DNA from: CAWBRT01 sp050015355
GTDB lineage: Bacteria; Acidobacteriota; Terriglobia; Terriglobales; Acidobacteriaceae
NCBI GenBank assembly: GCA_050015355.1
Contig: JBEKBO010000036.1
Coordinates: 1-37,040 of the forward strand
Length of the DNA: 37,040 bases
Reading direction: 5' to 3'
Below the pieces are notes generated by a model that was not told the origin of the DNA, searched no databases, and saw only the letters and a program-made list of their open reading frames with translations. A program made the translations under genes and the position numbers. Shown here one piece after another: positions 35,101 to 37,040 of this stretch. Position 1 is the first letter of the stretch. The number at the start of each line of letters is the position of its first letter.

Positions 35101-36088
35101 CTTCGACCTCGAGCGGCAACCCCGCGGTGATGATCTTTTCCCGGAACTCTTCTTCCCATTCCTGGTACGTGTGGGTTTTTACCGGATAGTTCCAGGGGTT
35201 GACATGACGTTCGCCGCGATTGTTGTTGGCCAGGTTGCGCGTCGGACTCAGAAACACCCCGCCCATGTGCATGAGCTTGCTGAACGGAAAGTATGCCGCC
35301 AGCGTGCTCACCAGCAGCAAATGAACCATGAACACCGGGCTCAGAGCCTGCGAAATGACCGGGTGGAAGGTGGCCAGACCAAGTGCAAATTGCTTGACGG
35401 CGGCGACGTCCACTCTAGCCGCGTGGCGCATCAGGACGCCGGAAACCGCGATTCCGAGGAGCAGAAAGAGTGCAAAGTAATCTGTAAACAGCGAAATGTA
35501 GCGAACCAGCGGCTCGCGCATTCTCCGCAGCAGCAAATACGACAGCGCCGCCAGGAGAATCACGTCGGAGGCATACACGACCGGATGGCCAACCTGGAAA
35601 AAGCCGTCGACTCGCTGCAGCACAAGCACGAAAGCGGGCACCGGTTCCACCAGCAGCCGCACATGCCTGAGCAAGATCAGGAGCAGAGACCAATGAAACC
35701 CCAGCGCCCCAAGCCAGAGGTATTTGCTCTCGCCAAACGACGCCTTGCCTTCGACGATCTTGCTGCGCGTGTTGCGGAACAGGGACCGAAACAGCAACAC
35801 CTCCAGCGCCACCCGCATCGCAGCGCCCGCTCCCGTCGAGGGGTTGTCAAAGGTTGCGGCCTTGATCCAGCTCAGCGATTTCTGCTGGCCGCAGGTGGTG
35901 GGAATGCGGAAGGGCACGGGGGTCGCCGCCCAACGCCATATTCGCGCGCAAATGCCCCCGAGCAGAATGGCGCACGCTGCGTATGGAACGGCTATTCCCA
36001 GCAGTGCGCCCGTCGCGGTGGAGGCGCCTGCCAGAATCCCGGCGCAAATCAGCGCAGCCACCGCCAGCAATGCATAGACCGCGTTCAC
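35075..36088 (-). CDS. dsrM: DsrM, NarI-like membrane cytochrome b
   Basis: A 337-residue membrane protein with about six helices, the electron gate of the DsrMK module. Candidate haem b ligands are the histidines in GFHWSLLLILLRHVRLL and in FMVHLLLVSTLAAYFPFSKLMHM. The C-terminal tail (NPWNYPVKTHTYQEWEEEF) is cytoplasmic. GTG 36088 is taken as the start because GAGGGA lies seven bases upstream and the GTG overlaps the preceding stop in GTGA. The frame runs on to 36169 over the upstream gene with no similarity. It oxidises menaquinol for DsrK. Confidence 0.94.
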   Translation of the reverse strand: MNAVYALLAVAALICAGILAGASTATGALLGIAVPYAACAILLGGICARIWRWAATPVPFRIPTTCGQQKSLSWIKAATFDNPSTGAGAAMRVALEVLLFRSLFRNTRSKIVEGKASFGESKYLWLGALGFHWSLLLILLRHVRLLVEPVPAFVLVLQRVDGFFQVGHPVVYASDVILLAALSYLLLRRMREPLVRYISLFTDYFALFLLLGIAVSGVLMRHAARVDVAAVKQFALGLATFHPVISQALSPVFMVHLLLVSTLAAYFPFSKLMHMGGVFLSPTRNLANNNRGERHVNPWNYPVKTHTYQEWEEEFREKIITAGLPLEVEDVRKTTAD

Positions 36089-36537
36089 AGGCAATCCCTC
36101 GTACGTTGCCGGACGCTGAGCGCCCGCTTCGCTTCGTTGATTCGAACCAGGGCCAGATCTTCGCGGCACTTCACGTACTGATCGAAGGTCATCAACGCCA
36201 GCTCGTCGATGCGGCGATCGAGATCCGGAAACTGGTCGCGCGCATCGTGTTCACGAATGATCTGGCGCAGCAGAAAAACGAAGCAGACAGCTTCGGCCGG
36301 CGTGCAGTCCTGAACCGCGCGCAGCCGGACGAGGCCATCCAGTGCTTCTGACGTACGCACGGCATCCAAATCTCCGGCTAGCTCTTGCAGCAGCTTGGCC
36401 AGCGACTCGCGTACCGTGAATCCCACGGGGTTGCGAAATCGCTCACCACCCCGTGAAATCGAATTGCGGGCCTGCTCCGGGTAGATTTGAATTGTCTTCT
36501 CGATCCATGCGTCGAGAATCGCTGCGGGCGCACGCAT
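36085..36537 (-). CDS. RsbRD N-terminal-domain protein in the dsr cluster
   Basis: A 150-residue soluble, helical protein. The pattern RFxNPVGFTVRESLAKLLQEL, then LDGLVRLRAVQDCTPAEAVCFVFLLRQIIRE and FDQYVKCREDLALVRINE, is that of the RsbRD N-terminal domain, a non-haem globin-like fold linked to stressosome co-antagonists in other bacteria. No STAS domain follows, so it is a stand-alone sensor-like domain. GGAGGAGAAA precedes the ATG; it begins 12 bases after dsrC and overlaps dsrM by four. As I recall, such proteins also stand beside dsrMKJOP in sulfate reducers. Its role there is unknown. Confidence 0.75.
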   Translation of the reverse strand: MRAPAAILDAWIEKTIQIYPEQARNSISRGGERFRNPVGFTVRESLAKLLQELAGDLDAVRTSEALDGLVRLRAVQDCTPAEAVCFVFLLRQIIREHDARDQFPDLDRRIDELALMTFDQYVKCREDLALVRINEAKRALSVRQRTRDCL

Positions 36538-36549
36538 TTTCTCCTCCAG

Positions 36550-36867
36550 TTACACGCAACCGGTGGGCTTTGGCAGGCCCGCTAATTTGCAGGCTCCCTT
36601 GGCCGGTCCGGACGGAAACAACTTGTAAATATCACCCAGCTTGAATCCGGTTTCCTTGCAAAGCTTGCGGATCATGGGCGCAATGCCGAACTGCAGATAG
36701 TGAGCCCGCAGCATGTTGATGACCTTCCAATGGTCGGGGGTCAGCTCCGTAACCCCTTCCTCGGTCATGAAATCCTTCGCCACTTCCTCGTTCCAGATTT
36801 CCGGGTTATCAAGGAAGCCATCTTCGTCAACTTGATATTCGCGTCCGTTCAATACGAGTACTGGCAC
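36550..36867 (-). CDS. dsrC: DsrC, sulfur-carrier protein of dissimilatory sulfite reduction
   Basis: A 105-residue protein, exactly the usual length. It carries both functional cysteines of the C-terminal arm, C93 and the penultimate C104, ten residues apart in GACKLAGLPKPTGCV. This separates true DsrC from TusE and RspA paralogues, which lack one or both. It is the trisulfide co-substrate between DsrAB and DsrK. GTG 36867 is the start, with GAGGTGG four bases upstream; the frame continues rightward only as a shadow of the ferredoxin gene. It lies directly before the RsbRD-like gene and dsrMKJOP. Confidence 0.97.
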   Translation of the reverse strand: MPVLVLNGREYQVDEDGFLDNPEIWNEEVAKDFMTEEGVTELTPDHWKVINMLRAHYLQFGIAPMIRKLCKETGFKLGDIYKLFPSGPAKGACKLAGLPKPTGCV

Positions 36868-36881
36868 TGTTCCACCTCTCT

Positions 36882-37040
36882 CTAGTTCATTTCGATATAT
36901 CCGCACGGGCAAACGTCGGCGCACTTCTTGCAGCCGTCGCACAGCTCGAGCTTGACTTTGTAGTGTTCGCCTTTCGGCAGTTTCACAAAACAGTTCGGAG
37001 TGCAATACATCCAGCAGGTTTCGCAATCCATGCACATACC
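36882..37040 (-). CDS. 4Fe-4S ferredoxin, dsr-associated (5' end at window edge)
   Basis: A small ferredoxin of at least 52 residues in the window. Two CxxCxxCxxxC motifs, CMDCETCWMYC and CDGCKKCADVC, bind two 4Fe-4S clusters. The stop lies 14 bases before the dsrC start, so it is part of the same transcript. An ATG at 37037 lies immediately before the first motif, but the frame is still open at the edge, so the N-terminus is probably outside. It may deliver electrons to the sulfite reductase, which is expected nearby. Confidence 0.85.
   Translation of the reverse strand, partial: GMCMDCETCWMYCTPNCFVKLPKGEHYKVKLELCDGCKKCADVCPCGYIEMN

Overview
The window looks like a chromosomal segment of a GC-rich Gram-negative bacterium, most probably an acidobacterium. 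This is inferred from three things: the secreted Ig-repeat/PQQ-propeller protein, the short GC-rich intergenic hairpins, and a dissimilatory sulfur (dsr) cluster of the kind known from peatland Acidobacteriota. No RNA gene or CRISPR array is visible.

Layout. 1-4.3 kb (minus strand): nitrogen sensing and uptake, amtB-glnB-glnD, with glnD running off the left edge. 4.4-8.8 kb (plus strand): an aldo/keto reductase remnant, a large secreted Ig/PQQ-like protein and proC. 9.0-15.1 kb (minus): gltB-gltD glutamate synthase, with a LysR-type regulator diverging from gltB at 15.5 kb. 16.5-19.9 kb (plus): a restriction-modification module in which a nuclease-methyltransferase fusion is followed by a two-TRD specificity gene broken at a G7 tract. 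20.1-22.7 kb: an ornithine cyclodeaminase-like enzyme, an extended SDR and msrB.

23.0-37.0 kb (minus) is one long, tightly packed dsr gene cluster. In transcription order it reads: ferredoxin (partial, right edge), dsrC, an RsbRD-N-like protein, dsrM, dsrK, dsrJ, dsrO, dsrP, an NrfD-tail remnant, a YeiH-type anion transporter, a 54-residue membrane protein, a uroporphyrinogen-III methyltransferase fused to an O-methyltransferase-like domain (dsrW-like), a small DsrD-like protein, dsrN, and a second dsrM/dsrK pair. DsrC has both C-terminal redox cysteines. DsrMKJOP would link the membrane quinone pool and periplasm to reduction of the DsrC trisulfide. DsrN and the SUMT would supply (amidated) siroheme for the sulfite reductase DsrAB, which is not in the window and is expected just beyond the right edge. 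The DsrD-like gene leans towards reductive sulfite/sulfate respiration, but direction cannot be settled from this window alone.

The most unusual items are the SUMT-methyltransferase fusion, the second DsrMK pair, the YeiH/54-aa pair and NrfD-tail remnant inside the dsr cluster, and the G-tract frameshift in the specificity gene.
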